Counted from the stretch's first letter, positions 35,494 to 47,523 are shown. The stretch: 64,000 bases of DNA from Tolypeutes matacus (GCA_026826555.1 JAKSZT010054583.1:1873069-1937068), one strand, 5' to 3'. A program made the numbers and translations. Notes: a model not told the origin generated them from the sequence alone.

Positions 35494-35970
35494 TGAAAGA
35501 TCTCTTATGAAGCAAAAGAGAAAAACCTCAACCTCATAGAGGTGACAGGAGTCAACTGCCACAACTCCAAAGGTGCCTAAAGTGGACAGTAAGACTCAAG
35601 GATCAGAGCAAGCTAGTTTATTCACAGCACAGTACTGAGCAGGAGAATGAGCAGGTAGTGACAATTCCCTACCTTCAAGGGCCATAGAGCAACTAATGGG
35701 CCAAGATGGTGGCTATACACATGGTGGCTTGTACTGCAACTGAGGAACCCAAGGGCATGAGCTCCATACCTTTTGTAGCAAGCAGGAAACAAGCTAGTTC
35801 TCCTTCTCCTGAGAGCAAGCAGTCAGTCATACAGTAGTTACACTGTGGCCATCTTGACTTGTTTGTGTGACCAACTACAGAAACTGCTGAGTATCAGGGG
35901 ATAATTAGGCCTTGCAATTTGGCATAGATGACATGGATGTGCAGGGGTACTCGGGATAACTATGGCAGAC
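35494..35970 (-). mobile_element. ERV-type solo LTR, minus strand
   Basis: On the minus strand there is a TATA-like block (ACAAAAGGTATGGAGCTC) and, about 160 nt later, a polyadenylation signal in GTGAATAAACTAGCTTGC. A CT-rich R/U5-like end finishes at ATCTTTCA. This is the layout of a retroviral LTR. The outer borders are approximate and no clean target duplication was found. No viral coding sequence accompanies it. Confidence 0.6.
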
Positions 35971-35974
35971 TGCC

Positions 35975-36553
35975 TTTTTCAAAAGAAGCAATAGAATAAA
36001 TTCTGAAAAATTCTTTGATATAATTCAACACTGATTATAAAAGCTTTCAGCAAGCTAGGAATGGAAGAGAATATTCTTAACCTGATAAAAGGACATTTGC
36101 TATCCTGAGTGGTAAAGTTAGATGCATTTACTTTAAAATCAGAACCAAAGGTCTCAGCTCTAAAATAAGATAAGAAAAAAAAAAGGTATAAGGTTTAGAA
36201 TGAAAGAAGCAAAACTACAGATGATATAATTATTAATGCAGAGTATCGAGATAGTCTGTAGATTGTTAGAACTATTGAGCAATTAGGAGGGTTCTGTGTA
36301 ATAAAATCAACTGTCAGCAGCATATATTAGAAAATGTAATTTGAAAACACTTCCTAATGCATACAAACTATAAGAAGTGATAGGAATAAATCTAGTAAAA
36401 GCTGTATGAGACTTATGTTGAGGAAATTACAAGTAATTTCTTGAGGACATAAAAGGAGACCCGAATAAAAGGAGCAATATATGATATCTATGGCTGGGAA
36501 GAGTCAGTGTCATATCAGTTCTCCATACTAGTAAGAATTAGAGACAGAGTTAA
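35975..36553 (+). repeat. Old L1 ORF2 RT fragment
   Basis: Degenerate L1 RT coding strand: blocks reading like KLGIEENILNLIKGH and FTLKSEPKVSALK. Later insertions (LTR at 36559-37185, L1 at 37580-38134) split its continuation. Confidence 0.6.
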
Positions 36554-36558
36554 GACCT

Positions 36559-37185
36559 TGTATTTTTAGTCTGCCAAAGGGGTGCCGATGCAAAGTACCA
36601 GAAATCTGTTGGCTTTTATAAAAGGTATGTATTTGGGGTAAAAGCAAGTTACAAGACCGTAAAAAGTCCAACTCAGGGTTGCTTTCTCACCAAAGTCAGT
36701 GGCTACGTGATGAAGCAAGATGGTCACAGATCTCTGGCTGGTCTCTGCCTTCCCCTCTGGGCTTCCTCTTCCCCTTTGAAGTCCTCTCTTTCCTGGCATA
36801 GGGCTTGTTTCTTTCCAGTCCTCCTACATCAGGCTTTCTTACAGGTCAGCTGGAAGCTATCAGACAAAATGGTTCCTTTCTCCCCAGGGCTTTAGCTGTT
36901 TGAGCCTTCTCCTTTCTGTTACATGGATGAGTCAAGAAATGACAAAGTTCTCTCCTCTGTGTGTCTTCTTGAGTGAGTGTCTGTTTACATCAGACCCAGC
37001 AAGGGGGGTGGGAACTCAACCTGAGTCAACTGTCTAATCAAAAAGCTCTAATCTTAACAGATAATCTAATCAAAGGCCCCTCCACTGAATTTAATACAAT
37101 CAAAGGGTATCACACCCAAGAGGAATAGTTTGCAAACATAATCTTTCTCTTTTGGGGATTCATAAAATAATCTCAAACTGCCACA
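36559..37185 (-). mobile_element. MaLR-like solo LTR, minus strand
   Basis: 627 bp with TG...CA ends: TGTATTTTTAGTCTGCC at the left and CTCAAACTGCCACA at the right. It has a perfect 5-bp duplication GACCT (36554-36558, 37186-37190). It inserted into the old L1. The longer relative of 24935-25351. Confidence 0.88.
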
Positions 37186-37190
37186 GACCT

Positions 37191-37568
37191 CTTGATTCTA
37201 GAAATCAAGAAGAAAAATCTAACCTCACAATAGAAAAAATAGTTAAGGGCTATGAATAGGAAACCACCTCTGAAGAAATGTAAATTGTAAATTAATATAT
37301 ATCAAAAGATGCCCAACTCACCTTGCAACAGTAATCTTTACAAAATCATTTTAAGTTATATCCAAACACACTTAGCAAAAAAGCAAGCCACTAATTCTAT
37401 AAAAAGAAATTATAATTTCTTTTACTTGGTATAAAAAGCAGCTTTTTAGCAAAAACAAACAAACAGAAACAAAACAAAACAAAAAAACCAAGAAAACGGG
37501 AAATGGTTTTCCAGAAATAACCAGAACCCCTTGAAGAGGAATTGTTCTTGAAATAAAAAGACAGTCAA
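37191..37568 (+). repeat. Old L1 ORF2 fragment, continued
   Basis: Degenerate continuation of L1 ORF2, a region like IKNMNRKPPLKKCK. The CAAA-rich stretch at 37449-37500 is low complexity. Confidence 0.5.
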
Positions 37569-37579
37569 TATGGCTCCTA

Positions 37580-38134
37580 GGACTGTTTGGCAGTTCCTAA
37601 AGAAGTTGAATATAGACTTGCCATGTGACCCTGAAATACCACTACTGGGTATATACCCAGAAGAACTGAGAGCAGTGACACGAACAGACATCTGCACACT
37701 GATGTTCATAGCCACATTATTCACCATTGCCAAAAGCTGGAAACAACCCAGGTGTCCATCAACAGATGAATGGATAAACAAACTGTGGTCTATTCACACG
37801 ATGGAATATTATGCAGTTGTAAGAAGAAGTGAAGTCATAAAGCATATGGCAACATGGATGAACCTGGAGGACATTATGTTGAGTGAAGCAAGCCAGACAC
37901 AAAAGGACAAATACTGTATGAATGCATTACTATGAACCAAATATATTGCGTAAAATATTGTTTGATTCACACACACACACAAAAAAACACAAAAACAAAC
38001 AAACAAAAAAAATTTACATGTATCCATTACATTTAATTGAGAAATGTATATGTTTATTCATCTGTGTTTACTTTTTAGTTTTTAATTGCTTATGTTTTCA
38101 ATTATTACATGTACAAAATAAAGTTAAAAAAAAA
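37580..38134 (+). mobile_element. Young L1, 3' end only
   Basis: 5'-truncated L1 of the L1-A/L1-B type. It starts within ORF2 just after the Cys-rich block ([18 protein letters not shown]) and runs to AATAAAGTT and an A-tail. The duplication ATATGGCTCCTA / ATATAGCTCCTA (37568-37579, 38135-38146) has one mismatch. Shows the L1 end without a transduced tail. Confidence 0.92.
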
Positions 38135-38399
38135 ATATAGCTCCTATTAAAAGCTGAAATAATATGGATTCTCATGGAAAGCAATTTTCACATGTCAGAT
38201 TCATATTTTTTGTTTAATTAATCCGATAAAGTAAATTCCTTATTCTACAGGAGTAGAATTTAAAGGAGTTTGAGATAACTCCTTAAAGAGAGACGGGATG
38301 CTAATGTATATAGTAGTGTACTTGAATGTCTTGGGTTAAAAAAAAAAAAAAAAAAGAAGAAGAAATAAAAGGTCTGTTTTACCCTCGCGGGGGGGAGAG

Positions 38400-38870
38400 A
38401 ATATATCAGTTCTCCTTCAATGAAGGTATGAATTCAATATGGTTTCACTTAAAATTTGTACAGGAGTTTTTCATGGAAGTTGGCAAGTTAACTAATATGA
38501 AAGAGCTTAAATGGCAGCAATAATATTGCAAAAGATATAAAGACTCAGTATACCATATATCAAAACTTATATAATGTTAAGACTGTAAAACAGTGTAGTG
38601 CCACAGTGCTAGTCAAATAGACCAGTGAAACAGAATACAGAGATAAGAAACAAACCAAGGTATAGCTAGGAGTTTGGGGTACAGCAACAGTGGCATTACA
38701 AATTAGTTGTGTCAGAGTGAGCTTTTCAATCAGTAGTGCTGGGATAAACTGCCATCCATTTCAAAAACCATGAAATGGGAAGCATTTTGGCATTTTGTAT
38801 GCCAAAGTAAATATAGACCTAAATTTGAAAAGCAAAATTGTAAAAAAATTTAGATTAGAATAGCTAATAG
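38400..38870 (+). repeat. Old L1 ORF2 fragment
   Basis: Degenerate L1 ORF2: region equivalent to DQWNRIQR and FNQYCWD (GACCAGTGAAACAGAATACA at about 38621). Boundaries are vague. A run of A at 38338-38356 precedes it. Confidence 0.5.
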
Positions 38871-39004
38871 TTCCTCTTTTACCACCCCAGAGAAACAGTT
38901 CTTGGATTTATTTTAGTATTACTCTTTTTCAGTTTTCTAAGTATCAGTTTCTGTTTTTATCTTTACTAATTCTCTCTTCCTGTCTTTTTTAGCATTTTTT
39001 TTTC

Positions 39005-39110
39005 ATATATATATATATAAAGTTGTATATATGGTTGTGTGTTTACTTATATACATGTGTTTATGTCTATATAATTTTATGTAAATGAAATAAAATCATA
39101 TATATCAGCC
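39005..39110. repeat. TA/TG-rich low-complexity stretch
   Basis: Interrupted (AT)n and GT-containing segments between L1 fragments. Confidence 0.7.
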
Positions 39111-39540
39111 TCCTGATCTCCACAGCCATATTAACAGTTTGATGTCTTTCTATATTTTTCTGTATGTTCATAACAGGATTTTTCATCATTGTTAGTGAGA
39201 TCATGTTAAACATGCTTTTCTCTAAGTTGCTTTTTTGTTGTTGTTCAGTGGCCCATGGAAATCCCTCCAGATTATTTGGTTTAATGGGATATTTTTAATG
39301 GCCAAGTAATATTCTGTGGTGTGGATATGCCAGATAATTTAACTGGCCACTGATTTGAATATTCATTCTCTTTTTCAGTACAAAACAGTGCTGCAATAAA
39401 TCCTAATACATAATAACTTGATGAAATGTGCTTTAGTTTCTATGGGATGGATTGCCAAAAGTGGAATTTATAGGCCAAAGGGAATGTGCAGTTTAAATTT
39501 TAATCATAGATGTCAGTTTGCCTTCTAAAAAGGCCATATA
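39111..39540 (-). repeat. Old L1 fragment, minus strand
   Basis: Reversed L1 3' blocks such as GGCCAAGTAATATTCTGTGG and GGATGGATTGCCAAAAGTGG, more diverged than 29395-29900. Confidence 0.65.
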
Positions 39541-39989
39541 TAATACTTTAATACTTCATGTTACCACTTTTTTTTTTTTTAATCTTATATTTTGATTTGG
39601 ATGATTAGCTTGTTTTTCTTCTTGTTTTTTAAATGTAAGTAGGGTTTTGAAATATCCTGCACCTTCACTGGCTGCCTGGTATCTTTAGTATTGTCCCAGG
39701 TTTTATGCTATCACTAAAGTTATATCCTTTATTGGCTGGCATCTGTTTGGCTGTCTGTGGGCTTTTCTCTCTCAAGTGAGCTCATTGAGGTGTAGAAAAT
39801 GGCTAATGTTTTAGAAAAAAAAAATCACTGTATTATAAACCATGCGGAGAGAGTAGTTGTGTAAATGAGTAAGAGAATGGTGTTCTGAGTAATTAGGAAA
39901 ACCATGCTAGTCAGTGTTTTTGTTTTTGTCTATGGGGTGTTTACTATGAATATTTGTATATTAGGAAGAAAATTCTAGAACATTAGAAA
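39541..39989. other. Intron, nothing recognised
   Basis: T-run at about 39568-39580 and an A-run near 39814. No family identified. Confidence 0.5.
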
Positions 39990-41470
39990 TAATTTTACTT
40001 GAAACAAATTTTAAATTTATGGAAAAGTTTCAAGAGTAATACAAAGAACGGCCATAATCCTTCATCCAGAGACCCCATTTATGTTTCCATCAATGCCCCA
40101 ACAATGTCCTTCATAGCAAAAAAGATCTAAGCTAGGCTCACAGATCATATTTTTATAGACTTCTTCAATCTAGAACAGCTCTGTAGTCTTTCCTTGTCTT
40201 TTTGGCTTCCCATTTTTGGCAAGATGAATACAGGTCAGACATTGAGAATGTTTCTCAATTTAGGTTTGTTCAGTGTTTGGTCATGATTAGATCAAGGTTA
40301 TACACTTTTGGCAGGAAAATCCCTGAAGTGATACTGTTTTCTTTGTAGTACATTTTATTAGGTGACGCACACATTGTTGATTTGTCTCCTAATTGGTGTT
40401 TTTTACTTTAATCACTTGATTAAAATGAAATTTACAAAGTTTCTTCACTGAAATTTATCCTTCCCCTGGAAATTTATAAGTGTTTTGTGTGGAGATACTT
40501 TGAAAAAATGTGAATATTCCTTTCCTTATTGCAATTTAATCCACTAGTTTTCTTGCTTAAATTAATAAAATGATAGCTTTCAATGGTTGATTTTCTAATT
40601 GGACCATTTCTTCTATATTTATTATGTTGGCATACTGTCGTAAGGAAAAGCTTTCTCTTCTCCCTACACCCCCCTTATTTAAAAAAAAAAAAGTTGTTCA
40701 TTTATATTAGTGTGAACTCAAAGATTCCTGTTTTATTCAATGAGTTATGGCCCATTGCTATCATTATTTTTATTTGGCAAGTGAGAGTTCCTACAAGATA
40801 GCTTCTGTGTCATTTTAGCATGTCCGTTTCATTCTTTGATTACTTACTTTCTGACATGATGTTCTACGCCCATCTTTTTTTTTTTTTAAAGATTTTATTT
40901 GTTTATTCATTTATCCGCCCCTTGCTGCTCATGCTCACTGGGTCAGCTAACCACGCCATGCCGGCGGGCTTGCCTTCACCAGGAGGCCGCGGGAACCGAA
41001 CCCGGGGCCTCCCATATGGTAAACGGGAGCCCTACTGATTGAGCACAGGCCCATCTTATATTTTCCGTGTCCCATCCCTAGGATCAGCCATTTCTCTAAG
41101 GAGATCAGGTTCTCTTTAGTGAAGAGTGTTTTTTTGAAACCAAGATCTGGACACTGTGTGTGTGTATATTATTTATGTATAAATATTATACACACACACT
41201 TTTACATTTGTATTTATTTCTGTACAGTATTTTCATATATTGAAGACCATGAATTCATGGCAATATCCCCAGTGTAATCCATCACACAAGATTTATTCTA
41301 GTTTTTCTCTTTTCCATATTTATACTTCCGAATTCATCATGAAACCTGACTTCCAGTTGTTGGGAGAAGCAGCATTCCTTGGGTCTCTTGCACTTCTAAA
41401 TATCTTGACAAGATATAACAAGAATACAAGGCTCTGACCACTTTTTACCCAGTTTATTTTTTTAAAGTTG
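39990..41470 (-). repeat. Old L1 3' UTR, minus strand, split by a SINE
   Basis: Long reversed L1 3' UTR: AAAAGTTTCAAGAGTAATAC, then AATGTCCTTCATAGCAAAAA, ATTCCTGTTTTATTCAATGA and GGATCAGCCATTTCTC all match a mammalian L1M-type 3' UTR as I remember it. A DAS-SINE interrupts it at 40877-41048. Confidence 0.75.
40877..41048 (-). mobile_element. DAS-type SINE, minus strand
   Basis: Perfect 9-bp duplication GCCCATCTT (40868-40876, 41049-41057). Reversed B box GGGAACCGAACCCGG and several intact CpG indicate a young copy. It sits in an older L1 3' UTR. Confidence 0.92.
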
Positions 41471-41489
41471 TAGTTAGCAGTCTTGAGGG

Positions 41490-41768
41490 ATAAGGTAGTG
41501 TTTCCCTCAGGGTCAAAGAGTAGGTTTGCTTATTGCTTGCTATAAAATGGTAGGTTCCCCAAGTTCACTATTCCTCAGCTGCAGTTCAAACTCACCTGTG
41601 TGCACATCCATCTAGGCTAATACTGAATTGCCCCTGTGGGATCTGCGGACTAGGAGGCACTTGATACAAACATGGTAATGCTCATGCTGCTTGCTATGAG
41701 TAATAAAGTCCTTTGTCTCTGATTCAGGAGTCTCATGTCTTCTGTCAGCATCCATGAATCAGTAACAG
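41490..41768 (+). mobile_element. Probable ERV LTR fragment, plus strand
   Basis: GAGTAATAAAGTCCTTTGTC (polyadenylation signal and R/U5 start), then TGATTCAGGAGTCTCATGTC and an end near CAGTAACA. Typical of an LTR 3' half. The 5' border is a guess. Confidence 0.5.
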
Positions 41769-42659
41769 GGTAGCTTATTAGTTTCTAAGTAGGGTGAAAA
41801 TCAAATCTTAGAACTGATACCAGTAGCCTCAGTGTATTTGCTCAAATGCCTTGTGCATAATCATCTTTTGGCCCTGTGGGTCTTCTTTCTTGCCCCCTTT
41901 GGTGCTGTCCTTCTGCAGCTTGCCATCACTGGCTGCTGCTGGGCTGCTTTGCTTCAGCATCATCTTCCATAGGCCTCTATTGCTGACAGTGGAACTTTTG
42001 TTCATATTTTTCACTTTCTGTTCTATGTGTTTCATACTGTAAATCCACTGTACCTATATTGGTGGCTCATGTTCAAATGTTTTACCAGTGGGAGTGTGGA
42101 ATCACTGAAAGCATCTGGATTAAATAACAGTTAACAGAGGAAAAAGAGAACATATCAAGTTTTCAGTTACCTCCTACCCCACCAGCTCTTAAGGTTACTT
42201 TCCTATATAATAGAGCCACATTACTGATAATTTATTTGTGCCACAATTATATCATTACCTACTCATCTTGGTTCTGTATTTACACAATAATCATAAGATC
42301 CATTTGTCCAGAACACATTTGTGTATGAAACTCAGGATATGTTAGGCTCTATTTCATTTTGTGTTTATGGAACATGTCATGCTTTACCAAGGGTTATTGA
42401 TTTAGATAGAATGAGGTTGTTTTTAACATATTTGGGTTTTTTTTTTCCCCTGTAGTTATGAGGACTTAAAAAAAAAAAACACCTTGGGATGGAACGGATT
42501 TAAAGTATTAAATAATGTTTAAAATTGTGGAGCAAGTGGCCAGTGTACTTTATTTGTGTTTTTTGTTTTTTTTTTTTAAATCTGTATTCACATATGGAAA
42601 TTTTTTTCATTAAGTAATGTTTTCAAATGTATTGATATTCTTTGAAAATAGAGATTTAA
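41769..42659. other. Intron, nothing recognised
   Basis: Contains a minus-strand Lys-rich open frame at 41829-42035 that I could not identify, and T/A runs near 42436-42478. Confidence 0.5.
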
Positions 42660-42806
42660 AAAATTTTTTTTTTCTCATTGTCTGCTCATTGCTTTTGCTC
42701 AGTGTCTACTCATTTGTTTGTCTTCTTTAGGAGGCACAGGGAACTGAATCTAGGACCTCCCATGTGGGAAGCGGGTACTCAAGTGCTTGGGCCACATCTG
42801 CTCCCC
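42660..42806 (-). mobile_element. DAS-type SINE, minus strand, worn
   Basis: Reversed T-tract, then CTTTAGGAGGCACAGGGAAC, GACCTCCCATGTGGGAAGC and GGGCCACATCTGCTCCCC. No CpG left in the B box; an older copy. Confidence 0.85.
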
Positions 42807-42899
42807 CTAATTCTTAATTTTATTATTTTATAGTGGTTTTTATAGTCATAGATGATATACTATTTGACAGGGAAAATACTATATAAAACATCTGTACTT

Positions 42900-43130
42900 T
42901 TTTGGTGTAGTTCAGTGGCTCAAACATTTATTGAGTGTCTACTATGTGTATGGCACTGCTTTTATCACTTAGCTTACAGCCTAGTGGGTGAAATAGATGC
43001 ACAAATAACAATATGATACATGCTGAAGTTACATAAAGTACTAGAGGAACACAAATGAAGATGCATTTATCTTGGGCTAGACTTGAAAAGGTTTCTTGCA
43101 GGAACTAATAATGTGAACAAAACTTGAAGG
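42900..43130 (+). repeat. Ancient mammalian repeat, unnamed
   Basis: CATTTATTGAGTGTCTACTA, GGCACTGC and TTACAGCCTAGTGGGTGAAA are hallmarks of a common mammal-wide family. I am unsure which. Confidence 0.45.
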
Positions 43131-43584
43131 AAAAATAAGAGTTAACCAGGAGAAGAGTAACTGGGAGCATGTTCCTGTAAAGGGAAAAGCATGAGCACAG
43201 CTGTACAAAGCATGTATAGAGGTATTAATAGATGATTATGTATGAGATGGGGGATTGTGGTTGAAACTCTAAGGAGTCTGTTTTTTATTCTATGAGCAAT
43301 GGGGAGCTATTAAAGATTTTAACCTGATGGTGGTGGGTGGGTGGGTAAGGTAACCCAATCAGTTTATAGATTACTGCGTCTTCAGTGTAGAGGATGGCAC
43401 TGGAGATAGTATAAGAAATTATGAATATTTGAATTGGTGAATGATAATTGGAATGGAGAAAAAAAGTTAAATTTGATAAATGCTGTGGAAGTAAAACAAT
43501 GATCAGGATTTCTTGGTGGGTCTGGGAATAAGGAAGAAAGAAATACCTGGATTTCAGGTTTTGTTTGCTGTGTGTATAGCAGGA
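43131..43584. other. Intron, nothing recognised
   Basis: Purine-rich; a short GGTGGGTGGGTGGG run lies near 43331. Confidence 0.5.
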
Positions 43585-43595
43585 CCATTATTTTA

Positions 43596-43908
43596 TTTTA
43601 TTTTATTTTATTTTTTTTTAAGATTTTATTTATTTATTCATTTATCCCCCCCTTGCTGCTTGTGCTCGCTGGGTCAGCTAACCACGCCGTGCGGGCGGGC
43701 TTGCCTTCACCAGGAGGCCCCGGGAACCGAACCCGGGGCCTCCCATATGGTAAACGGGAGCCCCACTGATTGAGCCACAGCCGCTTCCATTAATTTTTTT
43801 TTTTTTTTTTTTTCCACCGGGAGGTCCCGGGGATCTAACCCGGGTCCCTCCATATGGGAGACGGATGCCCAACCAGTTGAGCTACATCCGACCCCCCTCC
43901 ATTATTTT
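43596..43908 (-). mobile_element. Two adjacent DAS-type SINEs, minus strand
   Basis: A longer SINE (43596 to about 43787) and a single-head SINE (about 43794-43908) lie head to tail. The outer flanks are CCATTATTTTA (43585-43595 and 43909-43919), and a third copy, CCATTAATTTT, stands between them. Both keep CpG-rich B boxes (reversed GGGAACCGAACCCGG and GGATCTAACCCGGG), so both are young. Confidence 0.9.
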
Positions 43909-44211
43909 AGATTAACAAAATAGGAGGAGTGGTTTCATAGATGTAGCTGCATTCAAAATTGAGATTGTCCAAGAAGAAGATGTTGTTAGACAAGAGCAGT
44001 AGGCTAAACTTAGAAACCTGGGCAATATCTTTATTGAAGTGGCAGTAAATAAAGCTTTTTAAATGATGTGAGTTGTCACCAGTAATGTCTAATGCAAATG
44101 AATATTCAAGTAATAAAAAGATTCAGAAAAAAAGGAAAAGAAAAAAAAATAAAAATAAAAAATAAAAAAGATTCAAATAACTCTTGGATTTGGATCTGTA
44201 AAAAATGAATG

Positions 44212-44345
44212 AGTGGGAACAGATATAGCTCAAGTGGTTGCATGCCTGCTTCCCATATGGGAGGTCCCAGGTTCGGTTTCCAGTGTCTCCTAAAAACAAA
44301 ACAAACAAAAAACCAACTCAGCGGAACTGATGTAGCTCAGTGGTA
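44212..44345 (+). mobile_element. DAS-type SINE with extra truncated head
   Basis: Head GATATAGCTCAAGTGG and CCAGGTTCGGTTTCC, CAAA tail, then a second partial head TGATGTAGCTCAGTGG. Same form as 7692-7876. Target duplication not resolved. Confidence 0.82.
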
Positions 44346-45399
44346 AACTTAAGAAACCTGAGAGATCTTGGTATATTAGGGAAAATATTTAGTTATGTAA
44401 GTTATTCATAATAGGCAAAGTGATTTGTTTAATATTTTTGAAATTTTTGTCTTCCATTTGAATTGAACAGGAACTTTAAATAAAATGAAAAAAAAATATT
44501 TAAACTAATTTCTCATTAAAACAAATAAAAATAAGTTTTGAAAGTTTCCACTATAAAATTAATATAGTCACATTATAGAATAATTTAAAAACAATGTATA
44601 AAATCCCCAGTGAGTGTATGACCTATATGAAAGCAGTGTTGATTTTCTGGTGAATTGTATGCTTTAAAAACTCATTATTTTCTTATCAGTTATTGTGCTT
44701 AAAGAATTAAAAATAAATCTATGAAAACAGTTTGTTTAGATATAAACGTTGCTTAGTTTGCCTGTGCAACATTGCCTTAGCTTTAAAATAATCTAAGCCT
44801 TTAAATTTTCATTTTTCCTAAATTTATCATGTTGTGATAAATTTTTATCATAGTAGAAGCTAAAAATTTAAGGAAATTAGGACTTACTTGTTTTGTAAAA
44901 TTAGTATCATGTGCACTAGTATCTTGTAGTATCTACAGAGTGCCCATCATTATTCGTGCTAGCTTTTATTAGTGATGGGAGCAAAATTAAACAGTGGTAA
45001 ACACTGACATCTGTCTTCTTTATGGATTGCTGGAATGTTTTGGTAATCACTTTTTTCCCTTCAAAGACAGAAACTTGTGGGTTTACATTTGAAACCAAGT
45101 GCAAAATACATTAAATAATTAGGTGTTAGACCAAGAAAAAGAAGGAATTCAAAGTTTTCTGCAGCATTTTGTGAAATTAATTTGAGCCAAGAAAGAGCCA
45201 GGTGTATGTGTGCATGTGCGTGTGTGTAGAGAGAAAGGAATCTTGTTGAAGAAAGTAAAGGCTTTCTGACTGTCAGAAAAGTATGTTTGCAGTCTCTTCT
45301 AATATTCTGTTTAGACCCTGGCTATACCCTATTTTGTGGACTAGAGTAGTGTTTCCTTTTTTAGGACCACTAAATACTTACCAATTTCCAGGCCAACCT
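44346..45399. other. Intron, nothing recognised
   Basis: Very AT-rich, no repeats or exon signals that I can support. Confidence 0.5.
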
Positions 45400-45920
45400 A
45401 AATTGTGTACTATTCACAATGAAGCTTAAATGTTTGTTTACCCACACTTTCACCCCTGGATAGAATCATTTGTCTGTTTGATAGGGATGACTTTTCTTAT
45501 TATTTTAAATGGGTTATCTTGAATATTTCTTTAGTGAGATGATACAAGTTTTGTCTGTCTTCCATTGAATTATCTTCATATCCTTTGACTGTTTTTTTTA
45601 TTGCTGTGTTCATCTTATTATTAATAGTTTTGTCAGCATTCATAAATTATTAAATATTGGTATTTAACACTTTGCCATTGATGTTGGAATTTTCCCCCTT
45701 AATTATAAATTAGCTTTAAATATAGTTATATTTTTCAACTTCAGAAGCTGTTTTGTATGGAGCTTAAACTTGGTATTTTCCATCATGATTTCCTTCTATA
45801 AATATTTAATATTTTTTTCTTTTAGCTTTTTGGATCTTTTCCTTCTTTCCTTCCTTCCAAACATTTAGTTTTTAAATCCACCTGAAAATATCTTGATGTG
45901 TGTTGTAAGAAAGGATTTGA
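45400..45920 (-). repeat. Probable old L1 3' fragment, minus strand
   Basis: ATCCTTTGACTGTTTTTTTTATTG and AACACTTTGCCATTGATG style blocks recall reversed L1M 3' sequence. Ends not defined. Confidence 0.4.
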
Positions 45921-45924
45921 CCAC

Positions 45925-46368
45925 TGTATTAGTCAGGGTTCTCTAGGGAAACAGAACCGACTGGATATATCTGTAAACAGTATGAGATTTTATAAAATTG
46001 CCTCACATGACCGTGGGGATGCACAAGTCCAAATTCCAAAGGACGGTGCAAACCAGGGTGTCCGATGAAGCCCCTTGATGAGTTCTCAGGAGATGCTGGC
46101 TGTCTGAAGTAGAGATCAGAATTCTCTCTCTGAATGCTGAAATTAACTTCCCCTTTTAAGGCCTTCAACTGATTGGATGAGACAGCACTCATTGCTGATG
46201 GCAGCAATCTCCTTAGTGGATTGTAGTTGTTACCAGCCATCTATGCAATCAGCTCATTGATGATTAAAGTTCATAAATGCCCTTGTATTACAATTAGCCC
46301 AGTTGCTTGTTTGACCAAACAATTGGGCACCATTACTGGTGAGTTGACAGGTTAGCCTAACCATCACA
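45925..46368 (-). mobile_element. MaLR-like solo LTR, minus strand
   Basis: TG...CA termini (TGTATTAGTCAGGGTTCTCT at the left, CCTAACCATCACA at the right). On the minus strand it ends ACCCTGACTAATACA, the MaLR hallmark. The 5-bp flanks (ACCAC / ATTAC) no longer match. Open frames are chance. Confidence 0.8.
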
Positions 46369-46735
46369 ATTACCCTCCTCCCCAAATTGTCTCAAAGATA
46401 TATAAATATTTTAAAACGTAAAGGTCTGTGTGTTTGGAGGAAGGTTAAAAATGAGGTAACTGATGATGAAAAGACTAAAATCTAAAACTGTAATAGACAT
46501 TGTTCATTGCAGAATTGGTGTATTCAGACTAGGTTAGGAAAATGAAGCTTAGGGAGACTAAGTTGCTTAAGGTAAGAAGGCCATATAAATAGATAAACTA
46601 ATTCTTGAATCTTGAATGCTCTGAGAAGTCCCACTGTAAATAAATGGGTTTAATTTTATTAAACTCATTATTGCCCAAAATTGTTTAACCATAGAATACT
46701 TTTTGGGTTTTGTGGTGGGATGGAAAGCACTAACA
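46369..46735. other. Intron, nothing recognised
   Basis: AT-rich; ends with the left copy of the SINE target duplication (CACTAACA, 46728-46735). Confidence 0.5.
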
Positions 46736-47103
46736 TTGTTTTTTTCCCCAAAGATTTATTTATTCCTCCCTCCCACCCACCCCACCCCCCCCCTTTTTGC
46801 ACTCGCTGTCTGCTCTCTGTGTGTTCTTCTGTGCTTGTCTTCTCTTTAGGTGGCACCAGGAACTAATCATGGGACCTTCCGGAGTGGAGAGAGGTGCTCA
46901 ATCTCTTGCGCCACCTCAGCTCCCTGGTCTGCTGCGTCTCTTATGGTCTCTCTTCTGTGTCTCTTTTTGTTGCGTCATCTGCTGCACCAGCACTCCTGCA
47001 CTGGCCAGCACTCCTGCACGGGCCAGCTTGCTTTTTACCAGGAGGCCCCGGGAATTGAACCCTAGATAGGAGCCCAAATGCTTGAGCCACATCTGCTTCC
47101 GTA
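46736..47103 (-). mobile_element. DAS-type SINE, long two-head form, minus strand
   Basis: Same order as 8985-9360: reversed tail, C-run, distal tRNA-like unit (about 46850-46935), GTTGCGTCATC spacer, proximal head (about 47040-47100). Duplication CACTAACA at 46728-46735 and 47104-47111. Confidence 0.88.
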
Positions 47104-47375
47104 CACTAACAATTTGTGCATTAGTGTTCTGTGGAACATCTTTGAGAAAGGCTTTTTTTAAATTATAAAGTCAAATTTCTGGTGGAAAAGATATGAATCG
47201 GGCAAAACATTTCTACCATTGTTTAATTTTGCTTTCCAAAATGTAATTAAACTTAAAAAAAAAAAAAAAGACCCATACCTTTCTTGGTTTGCTGTGAGAA
47301 GTATGAAGTTGTAGATGACCTCTTTATTCTTTAATTGTGCTTATAGTTTTTCAGAAAGCAAATACTTGTTTACAT

Positions 47376-47515
47376 CAAGAGTTGACAAACTACAACCCAT
47401 GAGCCAAACCTAGCTAGCTGCCTGCTTTTGTAAATAAGTATTATTGGAACACAGCCGTGCCCATCTGTTTTTATTATCTGGTCCTTTATACATAGCAAAT
47501 GGTTGTTGACCCCTA
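47376..47515. mobile_element. hAT-type nonautonomous element
   Basis: Inverted ends CAAGAGTTGACAAACTAC and GTTGTTGACCCCTA, with an 8-bp duplication GTTTACAT / GTTTAAAT (47368-47375, 47516-47523; one mismatch). The body has TATTGGAACACAGCCGTGCC. 8-bp duplications are typical of hAT transposons. I cannot name the MER subfamily with certainty. Confidence 0.75.
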
Positions 47516-47523
47516 GTTTAAAT

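Noticed and set aside
41829..42035. Minus-strand Lys-rich 68-codon open frame, possible small gene or pseudogene
   Set aside because: No family recognised, no A-tail or duplication around it, no splice partner. Kept only as an unexplained frame.
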